From Alkalibacterium sp. MB6 (lineage in GTDB: Bacteria > Bacillota > Bacilli > Lactobacillales > Carnobacteriaceae_A), in the NCBI RefSeq assembly GCF_009935905.1, contig NZ_PREX01000003.1:1-64000 (forward strand): a DNA stretch of 64,000 nucleotides. The letters run 5' to 3'. Shown here piece after piece: positions 45,421 to 54,516 of the stretch (the stretch's first letter is position 1; every line of letters starts with the position of its first letter). Position numbers and translations under genes: made by a program. Below the pieces are notes generated by a model. The model was not told the DNA's origin, ran no database searches, and saw only the letters and a list, made by a program, of their open reading frames with translations.

Positions 45421-47682
45421 ATGAAGGATGAAATGCTTTTGCGCGGGATGCGTGAAAATAATTTAAAGCACATTGATTTAACTCTTCCTAAAGAAAAACT
45501 AATTGTCTTTACCGGTCTTTCCGGTTCAGGGAAAAGTTCCGTGGTCTTTGACACCATAGCCGCTGAAAGTCAACGGCAAATGGAACAGAATTATTCCCAG
45601 TATCTCCGTCGTCATATGGAGCTTCATGAACGACCAAAAGCTGATGTGATGAAAAATCTCACCTCTGCAATCGTCATTAAACAACAACACGTTCGCGGCA
45701 ACCAACGCTCTGATGTGGGCAGTTATATGGATTTAGGTCCTCTTATTCGCCTACTTTTCTCCCGTATCGGTCAGCCTAAAATGGGGGAAGCAATTGATTT
45801 CTCAAGCCAAAGCTCCTTCGGTCAGTGCCCGACTTGTTCAGGTAATAAAGCAGTCATCACCCCTGATTTACATGCATTAGTTGATTTCAATCGCTCATTA
45901 AGGAAGTATGCCGTCCGGTTCAAACCGTTATCTCCTGCAGGTTGGCAAGGCCGCTGGATGATAACTGGGGGTATTTTTGATCCCGACATACCTTTAAAAG
46001 ACTGGCCACAAGACAAGCTGCATTTGTTTCTTTATGGTGATCCTGAAGGTAAAGAAGTCATTATGCCCTTCCATACTAAAAATGGGCCTCACCGTTCCAA
46101 ATGGGATGGTTTGATTCCCCGTTTTAAACGGCTCTATATCGACCGCGACATTTCAAAACTGAAAGAAGTCGATGAAACGGATGTGAAAGCCGTCAGTACA
46201 ACAGCTCCGTGTCCCACTTGTGAGGGAACAGGGCTCAATCCAAAAGTCCTTGCATCTAAAGTTAACGGCTTGAATATCGCTGAAATGAATCAGTTAGAGT
46301 TAACTGAGTTAGTAAACGTACTGAAAGAGATAGATGACCCTTTAGGCAAGTCTTTGACCCAACAAGCTATTTTGACTATCGAACAGCTGATTCATATGGG
46401 CTTGGGATATGTCAGTTTAAATCGCCAGGTTAACACGCTTTCCGGTGGTGAAGCACAGCGATTGAAAATTGCACGTCACTTAGGTTCCAACTTAAACAAC
46501 TTCACCTATATTCTTGACGAACCAAGTGCCGGCTTGCATCCAGAAGAGGTCTCTCAGTTAATCGATATTCTTAAACAACTGAAGTCGCAGTTTAATTCTG
46601 TACTTGTGGTGGAACATAACTTGGCTATCATGCAAGAGGCCGATATGATTGTTGAAATGGGACCAGGCGCTGGAACAAGTGGTGGTGAAATTATTTACCA
46701 AGGTACGCTTGAAGATATTAAAAACACACCAACGGCTCATGCTCTTAATCATCCGTTGACACTAAAATCTGAGGTGCGTGAGTGGAGAGAGGCTTATACC
46801 ATTGACCAAGCATCAAAGCACAATTTAAAAAACGTATCAGTTGATATTCCCAAACATATCTTAATGACAGTAGCTGGTGTGTCGGGTTCGGGCAAAAGCT
46901 CGTTAATGATTGAGGAGTTTACCGATCGGTACCCTGAAGCTATTGTCGTCAATCAAAAAGGAATCGGCATCTCGACCCGGTCCACTTTGGCTACCTACAT
47001 GGGTATTATGGATGATATCAGATCGACCTTTGCTAAAGCGACTGGACAACCAGCTGGTTTATTCAGCTTTAACTCACTTGGCGCTTGCCCTGTATGCCAA
47101 GGGAAGGGTTACCTTCAACCAGAGGTCGCTTTTGCTGATCCGGTAACGATTAAGTGTGAACGATGTGGCGGTACTCGTTACTCATAAGAAGCATTGTCCT
47201 ACACTTATCATGGGAAAAATGTGGTTGAACTGCTTGATATGACGGTTGAAGATAGCATGGCCTACTTTTCAAGTGAACGGATCTTGAAGCGTGTTCGAGC
47301 TCTTAATGATGTTGGCTTAAGTTATTTAACTCTCGGTCAGTCCACGAGTTCCCTCTCCGGCGGTGAATTGCAACGTCTGAAACTTGCCAGTGAGCTCCAA
47401 CATCAAGGTGAGATATACCTGTTAGATGAGCCATCACGTGGCCTTCATCCACAAGATACCCAGCATTTGCTGAATCTATTCAATCGCCTAGTTGATCAAG
47501 GGAATACGGTCATCATGATCGAACACCATCTTGAATTCTTGGCCAGTAGTGATTGGGTAATTGAACTGGGGCCTCAGGGTGGTAAACAGGGTGGACACAT
47601 TGTCTTTGAAGGGACACCACACGATATGGTGAATGCTGACACGCTTACAGCGAAATGGGTAAGAAAAGCACTAAATGGTTAG
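45421..47682 (+). pseudogene. UvrA2-type excinuclease ATPase with an internal stop
   Basis: A UvrA-like protein with two ABC ATPase modules: Walker A GLSGSGKSS (about 32) and GVSGSGKSS (about 485), signatures LSGGEAQRL and LSGGELQRL, zinc CxxC pairs (CPTCSGN, CPTCEGTG, CPVCQGKG, CERCGG). At about 750 residues it is the short class II UvrA (UvrA2), associated with drug export or resistance and DNA damage. An in-frame TAA at 47185-47187, after GGTRYS, interrupts it. Translation resumes in the same frame with EALSYTYHGKNV, so one base change (probably GAA to TAA) accounts for the stop. The second signature and Walker B lie after it, so a truncated product would be inactive unless read through. 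Confidence 0.85.
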
Positions 47683-47693
47683 CATAAAGATAT

Positions 47694-47744
47694 AAAAATA
47701 ACCGCCATACGGTGAAGACACCGAGTCGCGGTTATTTTTTATTA
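47694..47744 (+). terminator. Terminator after uvrA2
   Basis: AAAATAACCGC pairs with GCGGTTATTTT and is followed by T. The same 11-bp stem occurs again at 50647-50689. Confidence 0.85.
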
Positions 47745-47797
47745 TAGTAAAGTGATTTACTGTATGATGGTCTATAAAAGAGGTCTACTTCCCTGCC

Positions 47798-48538
47798 TTA
47801 CAACGTGGTGATAATGGGTCCTTCTTTAGTTAAAATAACTGTGTGTTCATATTGAGCGACTACACTGTCTTCTGCCAACAACGTCCACCCGTCATCTCCT
47901 TGAACCACTTCTTCTTCAAAGGTAGAAATGAAAGGTTCAAAAGCGATGACCATTCCTTCTTTCAATACTTCGTTGTCCCAATGGGCGTCGAAACTGAAAA
48001 TATGATTGGGTGCTTCATGAATGGCACGTCCAATACCATGTCCCGTTAGATTTTTTATGACGGTTAAGCCATGTTTCTTCGCAACGTTTTCAGATGCTTT
48101 GCCCATTTCGTTCTTCTTATTACCTGGTTTAGCCACTGCAAGTCCTGCTTCAAAGGCTTCTTTGGCCACCTCACAGACCTTGTGTGCCATCTCTTCTCCG
48201 TTGCCAACGACAAAAGAAACCCCTGTATCTGCAAAATAGCCGCTCTTAGATCCGGATACATCAATGTTCACGATGTCCCCTTCTTTTATCATCCGATCTC
48301 CAGGAATACCGTGTGCCACCTCTTCGTTGACACTGATGCAGGTGTAGCCGGGAAAGTCATACTCACCGATGGGAGCTGATTGGGCCCCTGCTTTTTCGAA
48401 CAACTGTCCGCCGATGTCATCCAATTCCTTTGTTGTCATTCCAGGTTTTGTCGAACGGACTAATTCGTCTCTAATTTCTCCACATATCTTTCCAATTTCT
48501 TTTAGTTTCTCAAAGTCCTTTTTCGTTTTTGCAATCAC
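47798..48538 (-). CDS. map: Type I methionine aminopeptidase
   Basis: A 246-residue pita-bread-fold metallopeptidase. All five metal ligands are seen: Asp in NIDVSGSKSGYFADTG (two Asp), His in GHGIGRAIHE, Glu in IAFEPF and Glu in QYEHTVIL; the substrate His is in NEEVAHGIPGD. It lacks the N-terminal zinc extension, as expected for bacterial type 1a. It removes the initiator methionine from nascent proteins. It starts with GTG behind GAGGG. Confidence 0.92.
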   Translation of the reverse strand: MIAKTKKDFEKLKEIGKICGEIRDELVRSTKPGMTTKELDDIGGQLFEKAGAQSAPIGEYDFPGYTCISVNEEVAHGIPGDRMIKEGDIVNIDVSGSKSGYFADTGVSFVVGNGEEMAHKVCEVAKEAFEAGLAVAKPGNKKNEMGKASENVAKKHGLTVIKNLTGHGIGRAIHEAPNHIFSFDAHWDNEVLKEGMVIAFEPFISTFEEEVVQGDDGWTLLAEDSVVAQYEHTVILTKEGPIITTL

Positions 48539-48615
48539 TTGATTTCCCTCACTTTTTTTATGTCCTGTCTCTTCCTCGCTTCAGTAACCATATTACAGTA
48601 TATCACATGATTTTA

Positions 48616-48649
48616 AACAAAAAAGAACCCCTATTTAAAGAGTTCTAAG
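48616..48649 (-). terminator. Terminator after broken GNAT gene
   Basis: AGAACTCTTTAAATAGGGGTTCT with a T run on the minus strand. Confidence 0.65.
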
Positions 48650-48671
48650 AAAAAGATACTAACTCATGTAT

Positions 48672-49231
48672 CTAGTGGTTTCTAATATCAGTTTTTAATA
48701 AGGCATACATGTACAAATCATCGAAACCTTTATTAGTAAACTCATAATTCCTCAACAAACCTTCTCTTACGAAACCTAGTTTTTCTACTAATCTTCTTGA
48801 TGAGCGATTAGGCGGTTCTATTAAGGCTTCAATTCGTTGTAAGCCCAGTTCTTTAAAACCATAATGAATAATAGCCTCCACTGCTTCTGACGCAAGGCCG
48901 CGTCCCCACAGATCTTTGCTTAATTCGTATCCTATTTCTATACGAAAATGCTGTGCACCGCATTTAGAAAGCCGCAACTACCTATAACGCGATCTTGATG
49001 CTTTAAAGTGATTCCCCATCTTATGCCACTTTTATTCGTTAATATCGAATGGTACCAACTGATTTCATCTAAAGCGTCGGTAATGGATTTAAAAGGTGTC
49101 ATACCGTAATATGTCATCACCTCTTCGTCGGAAAGATACTTCAATATACAGTTTGCATCTTCCGTTGTTATATTTCTTAAAATTAACCGATCCGTTTCCA
49201 ATATAGGAAAGTCATGGACATTATCTATCAT
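48672..49231 (-). pseudogene. RimJ/RimL-type GNAT acetyltransferase, frameshifted
   Basis: Two overlapping frames make one acetyltransferase. The N-terminal part reads LETDRLILRNITTEDANCIL...VIGSCGFLNA, and the C-terminal part continues in another frame with QHFRIEIGYELSKDLWGRGLASEAV and SRRLVEKLGFVREG. The frame break lies near 48945-48975, between the third strand and the motif preceding the acetyl-CoA loop. Repaired, it has the normal length of about 180 residues. A single-base indel is enough. Real decay and sequencing error are both possible. Confidence 0.8.
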
Positions 49232-49248
49232 AATCTTTTCTCCTATTT

Positions 49249-50235
49249 TTAATTCGACTGCTCTTTAATCTCTTCCAACACTTCATGTACCTGTTTGGAT
49301 AAGCTCCACCATTTATCCATTGTGTTTTTGCTGTCAGGAGTGTCCATGCTGGTTATGATATCCGCAAAGGCCTTCGCTTCCCATATTAATGGGTTCTCTG
49401 AAGGCTCTTCCAAAGGAACTGCTTGTAATTCTTTCGTGCGGGCATCCATCTTATGTGCTTCTGAAAGACCGGTTATTTCGTCTAAAACGAGTGTGTAGTC
49501 CGATCCATAAACTTCTGACTGGTGAATGGACGTATTGATTTTGCTGAAGTGAAGCATGACATCAAACTCATCGTATCTTAGGATAGCCGTTCCTTTTCCA
49601 TCCACACCTGTTCTGATTTTTTGGGTAAAGGCATGTACGCTATTTGGTTTACCAAACCAGTGAATAGCCGCATAAACGACATATATTCCCAAGTCGTTGG
49701 CTGCTCCGCCATCGAATTCAGTTGAAAATATAGCGGGTACTTCCCCGTTTAATACATTATCATAACGAGACGAATACTTGCTGTAAGTTAAAGATGCACC
49801 ATACACTTTAGGCATCTGTTGAATGAGTTTGGATACCTTCATAAAGTTAGGCTCGTAAATATGTCTAGCTGCTTCAACAACCACTTTATTCTGTTCTTTT
49901 GCTAAGTTAACCAATTCGTCAAAGTGCGGTAAAGAGGTAACGATAGGCTTTTCTACAATCGCATGCTTTTGATGTCTCAATACAGCTTTAGCTTGTTCAA
50001 AGTGGAGACTGTTCGGTGAGGCAATATAGACGACATCAATGGCAGGATCCTTTAAAAAAGCATCCCAATCTGCATAAGCTTTAACAGCATTAAATTTATC
50101 CTTGAACTGTTTAGCCTTTTCTTCTGTACGAGAGTAAACAGCTTCTAGGGTATACTTGCCACTTTTTACCGCCGCTTCTATAAATTGTTCTGTAATCCAG
50201 CTTGTTCCGATTGTGCCTAACCTTAATGTTGTCAT
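49249..50235 (-). CDS. Gfo/Idh/MocA-family oxidoreductase
   Basis: A 328-residue two-domain dehydrogenase. The N-terminal Rossmann fold begins LGTIGTSWITEQFIEAA, followed by the family motif EKPIVTSL (Lys of the EKP, about 93-95). The C-terminal part is the sheet domain, with the putative catalytic His in LGIYVVYAAIHW. Members oxidise or reduce sugars or cyclic polyols; substrate unknown. Ribosome binding site AAGGAGACGG. It is the last ordinary chromosomal gene before the accessory region. Confidence 0.85.
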   Translation of the reverse strand: MTTLRLGTIGTSWITEQFIEAAVKSGKYTLEAVYSRTEEKAKQFKDKFNAVKAYADWDAFLKDPAIDVVYIASPNSLHFEQAKAVLRHQKHAIVEKPIVTSLPHFDELVNLAKEQNKVVVEAARHIYEPNFMKVSKLIQQMPKVYGASLTYSKYSSRYDNVLNGEVPAIFSTEFDGGAANDLGIYVVYAAIHWFGKPNSVHAFTQKIRTGVDGKGTAILRYDEFDVMLHFSKINTSIHQSEVYGSDYTLVLDEITGLSEAHKMDARTKELQAVPLEEPSENPLIWEAKAFADIITSMDTPDSKNTMDKWWSLSKQVHEVLEEIKEQSN

Positions 50236-50440
50236 GCTCCGTCTCCTTTTTCATTGGATACTATTTATTTGATCTATTAACTATTTGACTATATCCTTAA
50301 ACCAATGAATCTGCAACGGTTAAAGCGAATGCTTTACTTAATCATCTGTAGCAACCTTTTTTCAAGTTCATTAGGCTAGTAATTTATGCTCCATTAGATT
50401 ATTAAACGTATCTAATCTCCTTAATTCTTTTTAAAAGGGG

Positions 50441-50604
50441 TATAATATAGCCGTACCAGAGTTGACCTACAGGTAAAGAGGTTTTGTGATGTACCAAATA
50501 AACTCTCACTCAACTGATTATGTCAGTTAGTAAAAGTTTGAGACTTAGGTTTACTGAAAAAATAAGAAGATATGACTAGTCCAGGTCGTCTTTTTCATCT
50601 TTTA
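50441..50604 (+). ncRNA. Candidate small RNA
   Basis: TATAAT at 50441 (poor -35) is followed by about 150 noncoding bases with a perfect hairpin (AACTGA-ttatg-TCAGTT, about 50513-50529) and a terminator-like stem AAGATATGAC / GTCGTCTT with T run (50565-50600). There is no ORF. This is structural evidence only; no RNA family was recognised. Confidence 0.25.
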
Positions 50605-50646
50605 CTTACAGATGAATCAAATCTAATAGCAACTAAGAAGGGCAAT

Positions 50647-50689
50647 AAAAATAACCGCTCAACTTTGACGAGTTGCGGTTATTTTTTAT
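50647..50689. terminator. Terminator sharing its stem with the uvrA2 terminator
   Basis: AAAATAACCGC / GCGGTTATTTT stem with T run. It is not preceded by any intact plus-strand gene, so it may end the candidate RNA or be left from a lost gene. Confidence 0.75.
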
Positions 50690-50755
50690 AACTATTAAAC
50701 TAAGTCACCGTCTTTAACGGCTTGCAATGAGTCCTGTTGACGCAGGGCTCTTTTT

Positions 50756-50878
50756 CTATGTCTTTATTAAGCCTTTTTCAATCAGATATGTAAAGAAAGA
50801 ACATCGGAAACCAAGTTCATCGGCTATATCTGTAGGAACGCTAACTGGTTTTTTCAGAGTTTTTCGCTTTATAGACAT
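50756..50878 (-). CDS. Tiny ORF, possibly remnant
   Basis: A 40-residue frame (MSIKRKTLKKPVSVPTDIAD then ELGFRCSFFTYLIEKGLIKT) that is open for another 20 codons upstream without a start. It has no good ribosome binding site. It is not recognised. With the RadC remnant next to it, it is probably debris of a mobile element. Confidence 0.3.
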   Translation of the reverse strand: MSIKRKTLKKPVSVPTDIADELGFRCSFFTYLIEKGLIKT

Positions 50879-50959
50879 TCCTACAAATATAATACTCCGA
50901 CTATAGAAAGAATCCGGTAAGTGAAACTGTTATCACTATTTACTACTAATAGCTTCCAG

Positions 50960-51043
50960 CTACGGTCTTATGTCACCACCTGGATGCTGATGTGCAACTA
51001 TTACATTTACTGCGTTATTAAGTATTGCTGGTTTAAATACATA
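50960..51043 (-). pseudogene. RadC-like JAB/MPN domain remnant
   Basis: A 27-codon stretch reads VFKPAILNNAVNVIVAHQHP followed by GGD, the metal-binding HxHPxGD core of RadC proteins, ending in a stop. The rest of the gene is gone on both sides. RadC homologues are commonly carried by mobile elements and phages. The homology is by motif only, but distinctive. Confidence 0.65.
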
Positions 51044-51102
51044 GCAAAGAAACACCGATCATTAGTCGATGTTTTATATTGAATCTATTTTATTGTAGTT
51101 GC

Positions 51103-51312
51103 TTAGCGTGACTCTTTTGCGGGCTGACACACGTCACACTTACGTTGATTTTTGTTTTTAAATTTCGTAAAGGTTTTTTCAAAGGTATTGCCACATTCAC
51201 ATTGTAATTCTAACTTCTGTGAAAACCCATGATACTCTGTACTTAGTAATTTGCTGTCTGATTGTGTTTCTACAAATTGCTTAATTTCTTCAATCGTCCA
51301 TCTTTTTTTCAT
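51103..51312 (-). CDS. Small zinc-ribbon protein
   Basis: A 69-residue basic protein. The N-terminus WTIEEIKQFVE looks like a short helix-turn-helix-like or restriction-associated segment. The rest has CECG (about residues 38-41) and CDVC (about 61-64), forming a Cys4 zinc ribbon with FEKTFTKFKNKNQRKC between. Small proteins of this type often occur next to endonucleases or in mobile elements. AGAGGTG precedes the ATG. Function unknown. Confidence 0.6.
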   Translation of the reverse strand: MKKRWTIEEIKQFVETQSDSKLLSTEYHGFSQKLELQCECGNTFEKTFTKFKNKNQRKCDVCQPAKESR

Positions 51313-51340
51313 TCTATTACACCTCTTTATTATAAACTAT

Positions 51341-51466
51341 CTACTTCGGAAAAACTGGTGCTTTGCGCATATACTTGATGTCGTTTTTAGCAACCGTCTT
51401 GTGTTTAACTTTTCCATCAGACTTTTTACTTGCGATAATGGCTTTCATCTTTTCTTTTGTATTCAT
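51341..51466 (-). CDS. Small basic ORF, 41 residues
   Basis: Starts MNTKEKMKAIIASKKSDGKV and ends in KYMRKAPVFPK, with GGGAGGA at good spacing before the ATG. It is very basic. It is followed after 28 bp by the zinc-ribbon gene in the same direction, so the two form a small operon. No family recognised. Confidence 0.5.
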   Translation of the reverse strand: MNTKEKMKAIIASKKSDGKVKHKTVAKNDIKYMRKAPVFPK

Positions 51467-51492
51467 CTCAAAAATCCTCCCTTGATTCTTTC

Positions 51493-51527
51493 AAAAAAAG
51501 ACACTTCCCATTCGAATGAGAAGTGTC
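51493..51527 (-). terminator. Orphan terminator
   Basis: GACACTTC / GAAGTGTC stem (51500-51507 and 51520-51527) followed by T7 on the minus strand. No minus-strand gene precedes it; the next sequence is the truncated ykoE tail on the other strand. Its gene was presumably lost at the junction. Confidence 0.7.
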
Positions 51528-51613
51528 CCGATTCTGTACCCGTAGCGAATGAATGCAACGGCTCTAATAACTATCTATTTAGGTATTATACCAAAAATAG
51601 GAGTTAAAACCTA

Positions 51614-51784
51614 ATGACTAATCAAAAATATAGAAATAGTTGTCAGCTACTTCCTAAAGTATTCGTTCAAGGGATTGTATCAGGTGTGTTAAATTCACTT
51701 GCGGTTGGTATCATCGGTACCTTATTATTAAAGGGGTATGCAAGTACACGTACGAAATCAGGAAGTTTACGTAAAGAAAATTAA
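51614..51784 (+). pseudogene. ykoE: 3' remnant of ykoE-like ECF S component
   Basis: A 56-residue frame whose last 43 residues (from [20 protein letters not shown], through [20 protein letters not shown], to the stop) look like the C-terminal end of YkoE, the substrate-binding membrane subunit of the thiamine-precursor ECF importer. The first dozen residues do not fit and follow an AGGAG site, so a foreign 5' end is joined on near 51637. About two thirds of the gene is missing. It sits 14 bp before the dual ATPase, the normal ykoEDC order. The substrate-binding subunit is therefore lost. Confidence 0.8.
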
Positions 51785-51798
51785 TAGGAAGTTTTACT

Positions 51799-53598
51799 AT
51801 GATAAATCATGAAAGACACAATCAGCCGGTGGACAGCAATCTGTCGCCGGCTATTGAATTTAAAAACATCTCTTTTAAATATGCGAGTCAGGCTGACCTA
51901 AACTTGATGGATATCTCCTTTTCAATCAAACAAGGAGAGAAAGTCCTCATTATCGGCGCATCTGGGTCTGGTAAATCAACCATTGGTAAGATTATCAACG
52001 GGCAAATTCCCAATACTTTTGAAGGCGATTTAACCGGTCAAGCCTTGATCAATGGCGCAGATTCCGCTAGCAAGTCCATTTTTGACTTATCACTAAGCGT
52101 CGGCACCGTCCTACAAGATACTGACGCCCAATTTGTCGGCCTAACAGTAGCCGAAGACCTAGCTTTCGCCTTGGAAAATGACCAAGTGGACCAAGCTAGC
52201 ATGGTGTCTAGTGTAGCGGCCTGGGCCAATGCGCTTGATCTTGTTGACCTCTTGGACCTTGCCCCGCAATCTTTATCAGGCGGACAAAAGCAACGGGTCT
52301 CAATTGGCGGGGTCTTAATTGACGAGTCACCCATCGTTCTATTTGATGAGCCTTTAGCCAACCTAGACCCTGCAAGTGGTTTAGCGACCATGGAATTGAT
52401 TGCCAAATTAAACCAGGAAAAAGAATTAACCACGGTAGTCATCGAGAACCGTCTAGAAGAAGCCTTAATCGCCGACTTTGACCGTGTCCTTGTTATTGAC
52501 AGTGGGCGGTTACTCGCTGGCGTATCCGTTGACGCATTGTTACGGTCTGACTTATTGGCGAAAATCGGTGTCCGCCAGCCCCTATACTTAGATGCCTTTA
52601 GTTATGCTGGTGTGAATGTTGGAGACATTCCTCATTTAGGGCGGTTTCAACCAAATATGGTCACTGCTGGTGTTCAAGACCGTCTATCTAAATGGTTGGC
52701 TGACAATGCAGTAACCACTCAAGTTAGGGCGGATAAGCCTATTTTAGTCATGGACCATGTCAACTTTTCTTATGACAGTACCCCTTTGATATCAGATTTA
52801 AATCTGACCATTAATGCTGGCGACATGGTTTCTATTGTCGGGACAAACGGTGCGGGTAAATCTACCCTAGCGAAACTGATTTGTGGCTTTGAGCGGCCAG
52901 ATTCAGGACGGATATCCCTTTTCCAGGAGGAGTTAGACGGATTATCGATTAAGGAAATTGCGGATTCGGTCGGCTACGTGATGCAGAATCCCAATTTGAT
53001 GATTTCAAAGAACATTCTATTCGATGAGGTGTCGTCTGGACTAGTCAACCGCGGCTTGTACGAGGATGATGCAGATGATTTAGCCGAAAAAGTGGCTGAT
53101 GCCTTGCGAATTTGCGGCTTATATCCATACAGGAATTGGCCAATTTCGGCCTTGTCTTATGGGCAAAAACGACGGGCAACAATTGCGAGTATTTTAGTGT
53201 TAGATCCAAAAGTTTTAATTTTAGATGAACCGACGGCAGGACAAGATTATAAACATTATACTGATATGATGCAGTTTATCGAGGGGTTGAACCGGGACCA
53301 AGGGATTACCATTCTAATGATTACTCATGATATGCACTTGATTCAGGAATATACCAACAGGACGATTGTCTTCCACGACGGTCAGGTGGTGGGCGATATG
53401 CGTCCAGCTGCGGTCTTAACGGATAAAAATCTGATGACCCATGCCCATTTAGCCCCTACATCCTTGTATGATTTAGGGCAAGTGGTGACTGATATTGAAG
53501 CGATGGACTTTATCGACCGGTTCATCCAGTTCGAACGTCAGACTAAGCGTGTTGGACAAGCTAGTGTATGGGGTGGAGGTGAGAACGATGGCGAATAA
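51799..53598 (+). CDS. ykoD: Dual-ATPase subunit of a YkoEDC-type ECF transporter
   Basis: A 599-residue fusion of two ABC ATPases. The first has Walker A GASGSGKST (about 55), signature LSGGQKQRV and Walker B IVLFDEPLANLD. The second has GTNGAGKST (about 350), LSYGQKRRA and VLILDEPTAGQD. This size and the tail of the upstream gene identify YkoD of the hydroxymethylpyrimidine/thiamine importer. The frame is intact, yet both membrane partners are broken, so it probably no longer drives transport. Codon choice (many GCC, GGC, GAC and ACC, and low AT in the first half) differs from the flanking chromosome, which points to transfer. Confidence 0.87.
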   Translation: MINHERHNQPVDSNLSPAIEFKNISFKYASQADLNLMDISFSIKQGEKVLIIGASGSGKSTIGKIINGQIPNTFEGDLTGQALINGADSASKSIFDLSLSVGTVLQDTDAQFVGLTVAEDLAFALENDQVDQASMVSSVAAWANALDLVDLLDLAPQSLSGGQKQRVSIGGVLIDESPIVLFDEPLANLDPASGLATMELIAKLNQEKELTTVVIENRLEEALIADFDRVLVIDSGRLLAGVSVDALLRSDLLAKIGVRQPLYLDAFSYAGVNVGDIPHLGRFQPNMVTAGVQDRLSKWLADNAVTTQVRADKPILVMDHVNFSYDSTPLISDLNLTINAGDMVSIVGTNGAGKSTLAKLICGFERPDSGRISLFQEELDGLSIKEIADSVGYVMQNPNLMISKNILFDEVSSGLVNRGLYEDDADDLAEKVADALRICGLYPYRNWPISALSYGQKRRATIASILVLDPKVLILDEPTAGQDYKHYTDMMQFIEGLNRDQGITILMITHDMHLIQEYTNRTIVFHDGQVVGDMRPAAVLTDKNLMTHAHLAPTSLYDLGQVVTDIEAMDFIDRFIQFERQTKRVGQASVWGGGENDGE

Positions 53599-54427
53599 AC
53601 AAGGTCAGAGTTTTGGATATATCAAGAAGGATTCCCCCTTGCACAGCTTATCTGGTGCGACAAAATTAATTGCCTTCATCTTGCTGTCTGTCATCGCCAT
53701 GACGTCTTATGACACCCGGTTTTTAGTTGGCTTAGCTGTTTTATCACTAGTTCTCTTCTATATTTCTAAGATTAAATGGGCTGAAGTGTCTACAGTGGTC
53801 TACTTCATTTTAATCTTCTCATTATTGAACTTAGTGACTGTTTATATTTTCTAACCTGAATATGGGATCAATTTATACCAGTCGCGAACTGTCATCTGGG
53901 AAGGGATTGGTCGCTATTCTCTCACTTGGGAGCAAGTCTTCTATGAATTCAACTTGATGATCAAGTATTTCTCGACGATTCCATTAGCCTTAATCTTCAT
54001 GTTGACCACTAACCCAAGTGAATTCGCTTCTTCCTTAAACCGAATTGGCGTGTCCTACCAAATTTCATATGCAGTTTCGTTAGCCTTACGGTATATACCA
54101 GATATCCAGAACCAATTCTTCGCAGTAAGACAAAGCCAACAGGCACGAGGGATTGAGATGTCTAACAAGGCTGGCTTGACTGTAAGAGTGAAACGGTCGG
54201 CACAAGTGATTATGCCCCTCATTTTTTCTTCATTAGATCGGATTGAAGTAATCAGCCAAGCCATGGAGTTACGACGGTTTGGTAAAGGTAACAAACGGAC
54301 TTGGTATCGGGCCCGTCCCTTTATGAAGGCAGATATCATCGCATTAATTGTGACAGGATTTTTAGTTGGACTTGGATTATGGTTGTTTGTAGTTAACCAA
54401 GGTCGGTTTTATAACCCCTTTCATTAA
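53588..54427 (+). pseudogene. ykoC: YkoC-type ECF T component with premature stop
   Basis: A T component of about 279 residues. It begins at the ATG at 53588, overlapping the ATPase by 11 bp. After NLVTVYIF a TAA (53852-53854) interrupts the frame. The same frame then continues PEYGINLYQSRTVIWEGIGR without further stops and carries the coupling motif region ARGIEM...RVKRSAQVIMPLIFSSLDR. Relatives read straight through this site, so one base substitution explains it. Four to five membrane helices are recognisable across the two halves. Confidence 0.85.
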
Positions 54428-54431
54428 AATG

Positions 54432-54478
54432 AAAAACCAGGTAAGTTAGAAATTGTATCTAACTTACCTGGTTTTTTT
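54432..54478. terminator. Bidirectional terminator between ykoC and GT2 operon
   Basis: AAAAACCAGGTAAGTTAGA pairs perfectly with TCTAACTTACCTGGTTTTT, a 19-bp stem between two convergent units. Confidence 0.92.
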
Positions 54479-54516
54479 GTATATCAAGATTCATCTTGTT
54501 AGCTTAAAGTTAAACC

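Larger units (their letters stand above)
50236..50755. other. 520-bp gap: candidate small RNA and a terminator, no gene
   Basis: No ORF with a start and ribosome binding site was found on either strand. The stretch holds the Gfo/Idh/MocA gene's upstream region, a TATAAT box at 50441, two hairpins and a strong terminator, described separately. It marks the boundary between ordinary chromosome and the mosaic accessory region. Confidence 0.5.

Noticed and set aside
51480-51800. TPP riboswitch before the ykoE remnant
   Set aside because: No conserved THI-box bases were seen; the 5' part of ykoE and its leader are missing.
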